Shown here: positions 8,170 through 17,589 of the stretch, in pieces
How positions within the stretch are numbered: the stretch's first letter is position 1
Layout of the letters: each line of letters begins with the position of its first letter
Assembly (NCBI RefSeq): GCF_041227145.1
Contig: NZ_JBGFSP010000004.1
Location: forward strand, 62,001 to 126,000
Reading direction: 5' to 3'
Length of the DNA: 64,000 nt
Source of the DNA: Bacteroides sp. AN502(2024)
GTDB lineage: Bacteria > Bacteroidota > Bacteroidia > Bacteroidales > Bacteroidaceae
Notes under the pieces: generated by a model
Told to the model about the DNA's origin: nothing
Seen by the model: only the letters and a program-made list of their open reading frames with translations
The model's database searches: none
Translations under genes and position numbers: made by a program

Positions 8170-9198
8170 ATGAACAGAGATAATTTCGCGAAAGTTCTCA
8201 AAGAAACAATAATATCCGGAGATGTTGAAGCAGATAAACTTCCCAAATTAGTATATCCCATACGACAGGCAATTGAAGAAATCATGCCATCAAAGCTCTT
8301 CAGATATAGAGCTGTAAATGACAATAATATTGAGGCTCTTAAATCGGATTCTGTATATACAGTAACTGCGGACAATTTTAATGATCCATACGACTCATTG
8401 TTTCAGTATAATCTTGATGAGATTAGTTCAATTATTATGTCTACAGCGAATGTTGATTTTATGAGCGCAATGCAAACAGTATTACAAAGAGACGCTGTAC
8501 AAAAAGAATTGACAAAATTTTTTCCGACAGGAGAGTTTGTTAAAGTGAAAGAGAATTTACTTAATATCGATTTGTCTTCTAATACTGATAGCATGGAGAC
8601 ACAATTGAAATCAATGGCAACATTCATCATTTTATTTATAAAAGAAATTGCTCCTGAAGTGAATACTCAGATAAGGAATTCGGTCTCTTATGCTTGCTTC
8701 AGTGAAAATGTAGATTCTATTACAATGTGGAGTCATTATGCCAATAATCATACTGGGTTTGCACTCGGCTATACCAAAGAAGCCTTATCATTCAACAAAA
8801 TGAATACTATACACTGTGGCCTATTTCCTGTAATATATGATAGTATTAGATACAATGGAAGTTCTCTCTTTGCATGGGCTATATACAATATTTTTGGCAT
8901 TCATATGATAGAAATTGACAAATTAGCGAATATAAAAGTTGGACTTTATAAATCGACAGATTGGTCTTATGAAAAGGAATGGAGACTAATCCATACATTG
9001 CCAACATCACAATGTGGAAAGTCAAGCATTTCTCCTGTGGAAATGATTCCGTCAGAAATATATTATGGAGCAAGAATAAAAGCTGAAGACAAGACAAAAC
9101 TTCATAAAATAGCAGTAAGAAAAGGACTCATCGAATACGAAATGTATGTTGACAACGCATCAAGTCAATATACCATGCAATTCAAGCGATTGAAATGA
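8170..9198 (+). CDS. DUF2971 protein
   Basis: 342 aa. Family hallmarks in order: KLFRYRAVNDNNIEAL (about residue 42), FNDPYDSLF (about 70), the central VSYACFSENVDSITMWSHYA and HTGFALGY (about residues 172-200), and WSYEKEWRLIHTL with YYGARI near the end. DUF2971 proteins are frequent in defence islands and beside ATPases, but their biochemistry is unknown. It follows the RloB-like gene by 30 bp on the same strand and probably shares its promoter, so it may be an accessory gene of that system or an independent cargo gene. No membrane segment is seen. Confidence 0.75.
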   Translation: MNRDNFAKVLKETIISGDVEADKLPKLVYPIRQAIEEIMPSKLFRYRAVNDNNIEALKSDSVYTVTADNFNDPYDSLFQYNLDEISSIIMSTANVDFMSAMQTVLQRDAVQKELTKFFPTGEFVKVKENLLNIDLSSNTDSMETQLKSMATFIILFIKEIAPEVNTQIRNSVSYACFSENVDSITMWSHYANNHTGFALGYTKEALSFNKMNTIHCGLFPVIYDSIRYNGSSLFAWAIYNIFGIHMIEIDKLANIKVGLYKSTDWSYEKEWRLIHTLPTSQCGKSSISPVEMIPSEIYYGARIKAEDKTKLHKIAVRKGLIEYEMYVDNASSQYTMQFKRLK

Positions 9199-9691
9199 CT
9201 TCATTACAAATTCAATTTTTCCATTTCATCAACCAGTACATATATTAGGGCTATTAACTGAATATCCCTACGTAACCCTTAGGACTATGCCGTCGCCATT
9301 GAGCGGTACGCAGCCAATGCCCTCAATAATCTACTCCGTGAGGTTATCCCTGACGGTCAAAGCAGAATATGAAAATAGAAGCCCAAGCGCAGACATGGCA
9401 CATCAGTTGCTGAGCAGCCGACATTCCCATGCCGATTCCACACCGCTTTCAGGCTATCAGGTAACCGTACCCTCCCCACAACCAATAGGGCATAAACCTG
9501 GCAACAACCTATAATCCGGAATCCATCGCCGCCCACAGCTCCTTGCCGCTCTCCCTGTACGATATCGCAAGGATACAAAGACAATGCCCCTCGGCAGAGT
9601 CCGAGAAGGTGTATGAAATAAGGATAGAAACCGACTGGCGGAGATTTCAAGCTCCGTTCACGATAGCCCGATGGCTATACCGGATTTCTTG
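9199..9691. other. decayed coding remnant, no intact gene
   Basis: About 490 bp with higher GC than its flanks. One plus frame begins DYAVAIERYAANALNNLL near 9275 and stops at 9370. A second remnant frame (9489-9695) reads SIAAHSSLPLSLYDIARIQR and ends after ARWLYRISC. These look like pieces of one mobile-element protein broken by stops and shifts. I do not identify the parent. Confidence 0.4.
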
Positions 9692-10018
9692 TTAGAATGA
9701 ATTTAGATCAGCCTTAACAACTTTGCCATTTACAACCTTGATACGATAAAACGCGATGTTGCCGTCTTGATTTAATCGGATAAGAGTTTCACCCAAAGAG
9801 TTTTGACCCAATTCTGCGATTACCTTTGAGCCTGTTTTGCGGATGGTTTTAAACTTGCCCCTTATGTAGTTAGAGTATCCATCTTTGTCAAGAAAATCAA
9901 AGACCCATTGAGAATCGTACCTGAATGAATCATCAAGGTGCTTGACTATTAGTTCTGCATCGAGATTATTCCATGCGTTTGTGAAATCGTTGTATATTTT
10001 TATATTTACTTCATCCAT
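9692..10018 (-). CDS. small NTF2/SnoaL-like protein
   Basis: 108 aa. The pattern IYNDFTNAWNNLDAELIVKHLDDSFRYDS resembles the first helices of SnoaL/NTF2-like proteins (helix pair with N-A-W-N, then a cone-shaped beta sheet). The later beta strands (KVIAELG, ETLIRLN, NIAFYRIKVVNGKVVKADL) also fit. Such domains serve as enzymes, immunity proteins or dimerisation modules, so no reaction can be named. It is the last gene of the five-gene minus-strand operon, 46 bp after the coiled-coil gene, and may be a subunit or regulator of that set. Confidence 0.45.
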   Translation of the reverse strand: MDEVNIKIYNDFTNAWNNLDAELIVKHLDDSFRYDSQWVFDFLDKDGYSNYIRGKFKTIRKTGSKVIAELGQNSLGETLIRLNQDGNIAFYRIKVVNGKVVKADLNSF

Positions 10019-10064
10019 AGTAACGATACGAATTAAGCTGAGACAGTAAAGAAAGCGCCAAATT

Positions 10065-10958
10065 CTATTTCAAGAAGGCGACTAATACGGCAATACAGGT
10101 AATTACAATATTAAGAACTACCATTGTCTTGGAGAACTTGGAGGTCTGTGCAATTTCATCAAGTTTTGTTTCGATAACTTTAGATTTATCTGCAATGAGA
10201 TCAGAGACCTTACTAATATTTGAGATTATAGTATCGAGTTTGTCCGAGTTCGCAGAAATAGAGACAGCAACGGATTCAAACTTAGAGGCTTGGTTATTTT
10301 GATTATTCCTAATCACTGCAAGGTCTGCATCTTGAGCATCTTGAGACGATTTCAAGTCGTTAGCGATTTGAGTCAGAATCTGAGCATGGGATGTTCCGGT
10401 TGCTTGAAGCTGAGATGCAATCTTTTCAAGAGTAGCATCCTGTCCCATCTGAGACTGGTTCAGTTGATTCTGCAAAGTGGCTATGTCAGATTTGAGAGAA
10501 GTAACCGACTCAGTTGCCTTGACAAGCGATGCGTGAACAATCGCAAGTTCCTTAATGCTTGCCTTGAAATCATTGTTATTTTTCTCGTAGGTTGCCGTTA
10601 GCGATTCTGTCTTAGTCGCGAGGTCATTAGCTGCCTTGCTGACACTCTCTATAAACCGCATAATGACAGAGTTGCACTGATTGGCAAAAGATGTGTTGAG
10701 AGTTTCAAGCTGTCTCTTAACCATATCAATAGACTTTTGAATCTCTGAATTGATGGACTCATTTTCAGACTCCAGCGCAGACGATATGGAGTTTAGAGTT
10801 TTCGTTACAGACTCAAACTCATTCAAGAGTTTTTTTATGTCTATTCGTACTTCGGCATAAGCACCGACGGTATCGTCCACCAAGGCTCTTGCCGATTTGA
10901 TGGATTGCAATTCCTGTTCCAGTTGCGACAGGCTTGCGAGTATTTCTTGAGTAGTCAT
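10065..10958 (-). CDS. coiled-coil protein with C-terminal membrane anchor
   Basis: 297 aa. From residue 3 to about 270 the protein is a nearly continuous heptad-rich helix (many L/I/V at a and d positions, abundant S, N, Q, K and E, no Pro-rich breaks), broken by loops near residues 75-95 and 180-200. The last 20 residues form one hydrophobic segment, VVLNIVITCIAVLVAFL, followed by K and the end, so the protein is probably tail-anchored with the coiled coil in the cytoplasm. It is 6 bp downstream of the helicase gene. By analogy with other membrane-anchored coiled-coil subunits it could oligomerise or tether the helicase to the membrane; this is inference. No catalytic motif is visible. Confidence 0.6.
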   Translation of the reverse strand: MTTQEILASLSQLEQELQSIKSARALVDDTVGAYAEVRIDIKKLLNEFESVTKTLNSISSALESENESINSEIQKSIDMVKRQLETLNTSFANQCNSVIMRFIESVSKAANDLATKTESLTATYEKNNNDFKASIKELAIVHASLVKATESVTSLKSDIATLQNQLNQSQMGQDATLEKIASQLQATGTSHAQILTQIANDLKSSQDAQDADLAVIRNNQNNQASKFESVAVSISANSDKLDTIISNISKVSDLIADKSKVIETKLDEIAQTSKFSKTMVVLNIVITCIAVLVAFLK

Positions 10959-10964
10959 ATTCTT

Positions 10965-13900
10965 TTAAAATGGGGATGTAAAATTTTCGGTAAATTCAGT
11001 TGTCCAATCTACATGTCGGTGCAACTCAACTATCAGTTCGAGCCGTTCCAATCGCGTAAGTTCCGTGTTGCCGATTATGTTTCTTGTGACGAGTTCATCT
11101 TTGAATCTTTTAAGTAGGGTATAGAAGTTACTGGTGTCATCAAGGTTTTTCAAATCCCGATAACCATTCATGTAGCTTCTTTCAAGGTCTTCACCGGACG
11201 GCGTCCCTTCCTCGTCGGCCTTAAGATAGAAAAGGCAGAATACATTGAGGAAGTCAAAAGACGGATTTTTATCAGTCAAAGAACGTCTTACCAACCTCAC
11301 AGCGCCTAACAGGTGTTTCACATTATCTTTAGGTGTACCGCCGGGGGCTATGAGGTTATCGTCGATGACTCGCATATATTTGAAAATATGCTCAAAGTCA
11401 AAATTTCTACCGCTGTCAGTGTCTTTTACCAATGAGAAAGGCTCACCATTGGGAGCTTCAAACTCCGGACGTGCGTATTTTGAATTGAAGTAAAAATAAA
11501 TGTCATCCTTCAATTCTTCATTTACTTGCAGCCAACTTTCATCGCTGGAGATAGCTCGTTTGCAAAAGTCATCAATATCTTGAATGGCTCTTTTTCGTTT
11601 AGTGGCAATATTGCTATATATGAAATCCGTCAGATAACCGAGGCACTGTTGCATCTCATTCGCTCCTTTGTATAGTTTTGCCTTCTCTATTTCATTCGCT
11701 GCACGTTCTTCCGAGAAATATCGTTCAAGGAATGTCTGAAGATTCTTGAAATAGGAACCGGGTGCAAGTTTCTTCGTAACGATACGAAACTCCTCGCGTA
11801 TGTAATCTTGAGTATAATCCTCTATCAACCCAATGCAGCACATACGATAGATAGCTTTCATCAAAGCTTCATAATACCGTTGCTTTTTATCTTCCAGTTT
11901 ATGATGATTCCCACCGATTGGACGAAGTCCGGCCTTTAACAAGTGTCCATCAAGTGTTTCAGAATCTTTAGACGGATATTTGTAAGAGATGTATGCAACG
12001 ATTGTGTCTCCGATGTCAGCATTGTTCATTCTGGATAGGAATCCACTGACGGTTTTGTTTGTTTGTGACGTTTCATCCACCTCATTCAATGAAGCTTCTT
12101 GTTGCGTCATCAAGTAATACATTACCCACTTCTCAAACTGCGGACCGATGAAATTACCATCATAGAAGAACTTGTGTACCCCGAAATCAACGGGAATCTG
12201 CTCATACAAACGAGTGTTCGGGTCTTGCTCGCTAAAGACTCTGTCATTATACAAGATAACAGAAAGTGCCATTTTGCGGTCTCGACCAGCACGACCGGCT
12301 TCTTGGACGTATGCTTCAAGAGAGCCGGAATGATTGACGTTTAACGTAAACCGCACATTCGGTTTGTCTATTCCCATGCCGAATGCTTTGGTTGCAACCA
12401 TTATATTTGTGTCACCTTGAATAAATTCGTCTTGCGCTGTCAGGACATCGCCTCCACAATATCGACTAACTGCATCAACGCCTAATCCATCAGAAATTTG
12501 GCGAGCAATACCGGGGTTATTCATAGAGTCATTGACCCCAATTGATCCTACACGATGGGGGCAGAAAACAATGGCAGATGATGGATTGTCTTTGCGCAAA
12601 AACCAGTTGCGGTCCACCTCGGTTGACAAGTCGAACGATTTGATGAATTTACCATAATCACTATTCTCATCAATGTTTTCTCTGTCAAGAAAGCGCTGCT
12701 TTATTGTGGCTATGTTTTCCGGCTTCAAAAGTTCAGTCATTGAAGAATAGAAAACATCTCGAACTACATCCGCTACCTTCTTATTTTTCGCCGCATATAT
12801 ATCCCATTTAGAATGAGCCTCCGGGTCATCTACTGGAATAACGCGATATTGAAGTTCAAGCCTGTTTGTATTCTCATATCTTACAGTTGATTGTGGGTCA
12901 AGGGGAAATGCGGAATCTCCCGACAACTCGCGTTCAACATCAGCAAGCACATCAAACGATGCAGTAGCTGTCAATCCTATCATAGTTATGTGATTGAGGT
13001 CAGGATTATCAGTCTGTTTGGGCGATACATACTGATACATATTGCGCCCAAGGTGGAGATAAGCAAATCTGAAATCATGTCCCCATTCTGAGACACAATG
13101 AACCTCATCTATTACACCGTATGAGAAATAAACATGGTTATCTCTCATAGCACGCAAGGATTCTCTGAAACGATATATTGCCAACCGTTCAGGAGACATT
13201 AAGACGAATAGTTTCTTTGACTCCTTCATCTCTCTTTCTCTTGCAGCCTTGTCCGAAACTGTAGAATTGATGTAGGTGCATATATCTATACCACATTTCA
13301 TAAGACCGTCATACTGGTCTTTCATCAATGAGACAAGAGGGTCAACCACAATTGTAACTCCGGGTTGGAGCATCGCTGAAATCTGATATGTCAGGGACTT
13401 ACCTCCACCGGTCGGCAATAGTCCAATAACACTTTTCAATTGTAATGCGCGAGAAATAATTGGCAACTGTCCTTCTCTGAAATCTTGCTTCCTAAAAAGA
13501 AGTTGCACAAAATAGCGAATATGCTCTACATTCTCCTCAATGGAATCGTGTATGCCCTGCGCATTTAGCGTTGTAAGAGGTTTATATACAATCCTGTCGG
13601 TTGTATAGATATAGTTTTCAGAGATTAACTCCTCAATAGAACGAACATTGAAGTAGCACTGATTTTTTGCCTTAAATTCAGAAAATTCCACATCCATCGG
13701 CTTTGATTTCTCTGTTAGAGAGACGTCTATCACCATGTCGTACTCTACATTACTAAGTCCGGCATTCGCCACTGTATATACATCATTGCCCAAATGGAGA
13801 GGTGAATCTTGATATTCCGGATTGATAATAGTAAGTTCAACCTCCGGGAATTTAAGATTATCATAATCACGACTTGCGGATGCAATATGATCAAACATCA

Positions 13901-15188
13901 TTGAAAGTTCCTTGAATGCTATTGCGGCACATGGCACATCTGATTCTTTAACAAGGACTTTCCATAAATTTGATTCTAATGAGATATGGCCAGTCAGAAT
14001 TGCCTCTATCACTGTTTTTTGTATGCGAGCAACTGCTAACGGGACTGACTTTATCAAATATTTTATCTTGGCATCAATATTTTCGATTGTCGGTTTGTAT
14101 GCTATGGCTCCAAACCTTTTGGCATTCTCATCGATTGCGGAAAAGCGCATAAACTCCACGAACAGATTCTCCAAATAAGGGCTGGTTCTCGTGGGTAGTC
14201 CCCTGACAACCATATTATTGACCACGGCAAGAATTGGATTGACATCGTCATATACACTCGCGCCCAAGTCAAAAGGAGCCAAGACATCAAAGGCAGTTTC
14301 TTCCGCAGTAATTGTCATCTCCGGAATCGCATCAAGTAAGTCAGATTTGTAAGCGGCTCTGAATTGCTTGGGAGCAAAGAACTTATATGGTATAAGTATG
14401 GGCGTTCCTGAATCTAATGAGAATGTAAAGTTCCGGATAAAACAACCGAATGTGTATCCACCATACGATTTGCGATGGAAGAACTCCGTGTCCCTGAAAG
14501 GTTGGTAGAATGTCGTGGATTTTTCGTCAAAATAACGACAAAAGGAGTTTATTCTATCTTCTCGATGATTAGCTGGACCAAAACATGCCACCACATGTTC
14601 ATGTCCATTTGAAGCAATAACCTCGGCCAAAGTCTTTAGGTTAATAGTTTCAATATCAAGAATATTTGAAAACAGATGAATTACTGTGTTATATTGGATG
14701 GTTATTTCATCAACACATTCAAACTGCAATTTACAGGAAGCAGGTAATCCTTTATTTATTTTTGTGATTTTTATGTCAGGGAAACAAGAGCGAATATTCA
14801 ATTCTGCCCTTGACAACGCTGCCGATGAAGGCTCGACTAATGTAATCTTTTTAAGATTTCCGAGACGCTTTATCTGTTTGAGATATTGAATCAAACATAC
14901 ACTTCCAATACCTTGACCACATCCCCAATCGAAGACCTCAAATGGATTGGAAAAAGACTGGGAAAGCAATGACATTATTGCTTTAAATGCTTTCGCGGCA
15001 TGGGATTCACCATATCCAGCCATGTAGCAATTAAGACCGTCATCGGTTTGTAGGATGTTGACTCCATGATTTACTTCCGGATGCAGCCACGGTGCTTTGT
15101 TATAATCTGACGGCACAAGATTCTGGCACGTCTTGATTATATCCTCAATTGTAAGAGGCGAATATTTTTTAATTTCGTCCCGATACAT
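10965..15188 (-). CDS. large methyltransferase-like/RecQ-like helicase
   Basis: 1407 aa. An N-terminal region has a SAM-binding-type motif FEVFDWGCGQGIGS (residues 83-96) as in class I methyltransferases; I see no clear catalytic motif for base methylation. From about residue 560 a RecQ-type superfamily 2 helicase follows: Walker A LLPTGGGKSLTYQ (about 590), DEVHCVSEWGHDFR (about 694), IGLTATAS (about 740) and the C-terminal helicase lobe with QEAGRAGRDR (about 963). The box is DEVH rather than DEAH. The last 400 residues are helical and unassigned. It is far larger than housekeeping RecQ (about 600-730 aa). ATG overlaps the stop of the preceding gene by one base (TAATG). It is likely the motor of an uncharacterised defence or DNA-processing system. 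Confidence 0.75.
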   Translation of the reverse strand: MYRDEIKKYSPLTIEDIIKTCQNLVPSDYNKAPWLHPEVNHGVNILQTDDGLNCYMAGYGESHAAKAFKAIMSLLSQSFSNPFEVFDWGCGQGIGSVCLIQYLKQIKRLGNLKKITLVEPSSAALSRAELNIRSCFPDIKITKINKGLPASCKLQFECVDEITIQYNTVIHLFSNILDIETINLKTLAEVIASNGHEHVVACFGPANHREDRINSFCRYFDEKSTTFYQPFRDTEFFHRKSYGGYTFGCFIRNFTFSLDSGTPILIPYKFFAPKQFRAAYKSDLLDAIPEMTITAEETAFDVLAPFDLGASVYDDVNPILAVVNNMVVRGLPTRTSPYLENLFVEFMRFSAIDENAKRFGAIAYKPTIENIDAKIKYLIKSVPLAVARIQKTVIEAILTGHISLESNLWKVLVKESDVPCAAIAFKELSMMFDHIASASRDYDNLKFPEVELTIINPEYQDSPLHLGNDVYTVANAGLSNVEYDMVIDVSLTEKSKPMDVEFSEFKAKNQCYFNVRSIEELISENYIYTTDRIVYKPLTTLNAQGIHDSIEENVEHIRYFVQLLFRKQDFREGQLPIISRALQLKSVIGLLPTGGGKSLTYQISAMLQPGVTIVVDPLVSLMKDQYDGLMKCGIDICTYINSTVSDKAAREREMKESKKLFVLMSPERLAIYRFRESLRAMRDNHVYFSYGVIDEVHCVSEWGHDFRFAYLHLGRNMYQYVSPKQTDNPDLNHITMIGLTATASFDVLADVERELSGDSAFPLDPQSTVRYENTNRLELQYRVIPVDDPEAHSKWDIYAAKNKKVADVVRDVFYSSMTELLKPENIATIKQRFLDRENIDENSDYGKFIKSFDLSTEVDRNWFLRKDNPSSAIVFCPHRVGSIGVNDSMNNPGIARQISDGLGVDAVSRYCGGDVLTAQDEFIQGDTNIMVATKAFGMGIDKPNVRFTLNVNHSGSLEAYVQEAGRAGRDRKMALSVILYNDRVFSEQDPNTRLYEQIPVDFGVHKFFYDGNFIGPQFEKWVMYYLMTQQEASLNEVDETSQTNKTVSGFLSRMNNADIGDTIVAYISYKYPSKDSETLDGHLLKAGLRPIGGNHHKLEDKKQRYYEALMKAIYRMCCIGLIEDYTQDYIREEFRIVTKKLAPGSYFKNLQTFLERYFSEERAANEIEKAKLYKGANEMQQCLGYLTDFIYSNIATKRKRAIQDIDDFCKRAISSDESWLQVNEELKDDIYFYFNSKYARPEFEAPNGEPFSLVKDTDSGRNFDFEHIFKYMRVIDDNLIAPGGTPKDNVKHLLGAVRLVRRSLTDKNPSFDFLNVFCLFYLKADEEGTPSGEDLERSYMNGYRDLKNLDDTSNFYTLLKRFKDELVTRNIIGNTELTRLERLELIVELHRHVDWTTEFTENFTSPF

Positions 15189-16270
15189 TATCGTCCTGTT
15201 ATTGTGTCTTGTAGTGGGTTCAACTTATGTTGATTCCAATTGTTTACTGCAACTTCCTTACTTGAATTTGCATAGCAGTATTCACAAAGATGAGGGCAAG
15301 TATTATATTCGCCTATATCCTTGCTTTTCATGCAGCCACATGCGGTGCGTTGCCCCTTATCTCTATTATTCTTTTCAATAATAGCAAATCTTTCGTCGCT
15401 AAGTAAAATTGCATCGCATGGTATTTCGACAGGTTCTAATTCGGCAAAAAGGCTACCTGAATTTGTGGAGTCTATAATTTTTGCTCCGAGGAATTGCATA
15501 AGTTCTGACGAATGATAACCGAAACGCACCATGAGACGGTCATCCACACAATGATTATGCTCTACACCATGCAGATTTGCTGATTCTCCACAAGTTGCAA
15601 GAGTAAAGTTCCATCCTGTATTTTGATTGAGTTCGACTAACCGTTGAGCAAACTCAATCATCTGCACTTGTGTCCAATCTTGATAGGCAATATTGCTTCG
15701 TTCAAGATTAGTTTTGACTTTACGATAGGAGATAATGTCAGCAAAGCTGAAAACGAGTTTCTCCGTATAGTCACGGAGGTGGTTACCGATATTTTCAATT
15801 TTTTGTAACAACTTATCCATATTGATTTTGTCAGTAAGGATAAGCGGGTCAAAGCGCCAAACGACAGCGCCTTTACCGAGTTTGTCAACAAGCAGCTTAA
15901 ATGTTTCGATACGCTCTGCGATCGGAGGCACACCACGTTCAAGACCTTCTTCCTCGTAGTCATTGAGAGTGTATTGAATGTAGCAGCCGATACCGCGCTC
16001 TTTCAAATAATCCAGATGCCTTAGAAGTGGTCGGGGATTTTTAGACCAAAATACTATGAACTTAGTATCAGCATACCCAACATAGCTTTTTACGCCATTG
16101 AAAGGATTTGTCCATGCGGAGTAACCTTTTTTTAGCCTATTAAAAAACCAATCGGCGTAGAAAGCCGGTATATCCGTGCTTCGGCTTGCAAATACCACAA
16201 TGGGAAAGGTGGCTTTAGCCACTTCTCCATTATCAAGAGTAACGAATCTATCTTCTTGCTTCTTTGCCAT
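15188..16270 (-). CDS. DUF1848 Fe-S protein
   Basis: 360 aa. Signature segments of DUF1848: ASRSTDIPAFYADWFFNRL (about residues 28-46), FIVFWSKNPRPLL, WRFDPLIL, and the C-terminal cysteine cluster ACGCMKSKDIGEYNTCPHLC with EYCYAN (about residues 312-337). The family is distantly similar to spore photoproduct lyase-type proteins and is predicted to bind an iron-sulfur cluster; its reaction is not known. It lies between a gene of unknown function (2 bp upstream) and the giant helicase (1-base overlap), so the three are surely co-expressed. In this setting it might repair, modify or sense nucleic acid, which is inference. Confidence 0.75.
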   Translation of the reverse strand: MAKKQEDRFVTLDNGEVAKATFPIVVFASRSTDIPAFYADWFFNRLKKGYSAWTNPFNGVKSYVGYADTKFIVFWSKNPRPLLRHLDYLKERGIGCYIQYTLNDYEEEGLERGVPPIAERIETFKLLVDKLGKGAVVWRFDPLILTDKINMDKLLQKIENIGNHLRDYTEKLVFSFADIISYRKVKTNLERSNIAYQDWTQVQMIEFAQRLVELNQNTGWNFTLATCGESANLHGVEHNHCVDDRLMVRFGYHSSELMQFLGAKIIDSTNSGSLFAELEPVEIPCDAILLSDERFAIIEKNNRDKGQRTACGCMKSKDIGEYNTCPHLCEYCYANSSKEVAVNNWNQHKLNPLQDTITGR

Positions 16271-16272
16271 TA

Positions 16273-17514
16273 TTAAAAATCAACATCAGCATTATCATAT
16301 ACCTTTTCATGCAAAAAGGATAATACCTTGGCATGATTTTTTTCTCCGTCCGAGGCGATGGTTGCTCTGCTTTTGTTATGCCCAAAGAAATTATTGTCAA
16401 TTTTTCTTTCGAGGTCAGCAAGCGTAGCATTTAACATAGGTATGTTCCGGAAGACAGGAGATTTGGAGAGGTCACTATATATCATTGTATATAGTGCATC
16501 ACGACTTTCAAATTGAGATAGTCCCATGAAGTCAAACCCTGAACTGGTATTTGTTGCGGAAGAAACAGTATACTGAAAAGCCTCGCGATTATTAAGCATA
16601 ACGAGTATGCGGTTTCTTATTAAATTCAGGTCTGTGGGATTTTTCTTGATAGCGTCACTTAAAAGAAGGTATGCAAGACTAATGATTTGTTGTCTATCAT
16701 CGATGTCTTCAACAGTACCGTAGGAAATAAATACGAACAATCCATTTCCTAACAATGCTTTATCCTGAACATCTTTTAGCAGTGAGGGATTTTGTTGAAT
16801 TTCCCTCCACGCCTTAAACATAGGATGATAAACTGCATCTCCATCGTTGCCGCTTTGAAGGCAAGACATAGCTTGTTGAGCTAATTCTTCAAAGTGTGGT
16901 TTACTCTTTGGTTTAGCAGTCGCTTCTGCAACGACATTAAGATTAGACGCAGAATTGTCAGTTTTGCGATATTCTAAGTCAATATTACGGTCGAACATAT
17001 GAAGAACGCATTTGGAAACTTTACCATTAGAGTAATACACCGTAAAGCCGTAGTCGCGATAGTCAACCTCTTGCCAACCGAAAGGAGTTTGTGCTTCGAT
17101 AGGGAAACCTCGGAGTTCAACCTTATCTGCTGTTTTGCTGACAATACGCATAGGCTTATCCGACATATTCGGTTTGCCGAGATCATCATTAAAAACTTTA
17201 ACGATGTAGCCGTCGCCGGGATTGAGTTTATAGCCACGGCAACCATTTGTGTTTTTCTCAACACTAACAGTACGGATACATTGTTGTAAACCCATAACCT
17301 CAGAGCCGTTTTCAAATCTTAGATGGCAATCAGATTTGAAAACGAAAGGTTCTATTGTTGACGGATTAGGCGCAACTGGTATCGACTGGGGCTGCGATTG
17401 CCCCAGATTAGTGGGCTTCTGAACCGACTGGGAAGAAGTATTAGCCGCAACCATTTGTTGAGACTTTTGTTCTTCCTCTTCCTTCTTGCCAAATAAGAAA
17501 TCTAAAAATCCCAT
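16273..17514 (-). CDS. unknown protein, first gene of helicase operon
   Basis: 413 aa, not recognised. It starts MGFLDFLFGKKEEEEQKSQQ, then a Ser/Gln/Pro-rich linker to about residue 52. A middle domain (about residues 55-180) is beta-rich with aromatic and Gly turns (PFGWQEVDYRDYGFTVYYSN, CVLHMFDRNIDLEYRK). The C-terminal half is helical, with FVFISYGTVEDIDDRQQIIS and VMLNNREAFQYTVSS. There is no signal peptide or membrane segment. It heads the five-gene minus-strand operon and ends 2 bp before the DUF1848 gene. The upstream 75 bp hold a small palindrome (TACCG...CGGTA, 17531-17549) and no good sigma-consensus box. Confidence 0.55.
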   Translation of the reverse strand: MGFLDFLFGKKEEEEQKSQQMVAANTSSQSVQKPTNLGQSQPQSIPVAPNPSTIEPFVFKSDCHLRFENGSEVMGLQQCIRTVSVEKNTNGCRGYKLNPGDGYIVKVFNDDLGKPNMSDKPMRIVSKTADKVELRGFPIEAQTPFGWQEVDYRDYGFTVYYSNGKVSKCVLHMFDRNIDLEYRKTDNSASNLNVVAEATAKPKSKPHFEELAQQAMSCLQSGNDGDAVYHPMFKAWREIQQNPSLLKDVQDKALLGNGLFVFISYGTVEDIDDRQQIISLAYLLLSDAIKKNPTDLNLIRNRILVMLNNREAFQYTVSSATNTSSGFDFMGLSQFESRDALYTMIYSDLSKSPVFRNIPMLNATLADLERKIDNNFFGHNKSRATIASDGEKNHAKVLSFLHEKVYDNADVDF

Positions 17515-17589
17515 ATTTACATATTATTTTACCGGTAGCTCTACGGTAATTATACGAAAAGAAAACGTGAGCCAACTATGCCACGTCTT

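Noticed and set aside
9287..9514. 75-codon frame in the 9.2-9.7 kb gap
   Set aside because: Neighbouring frames carry more protein-like remnants; no start signal or known motif supports a gene.
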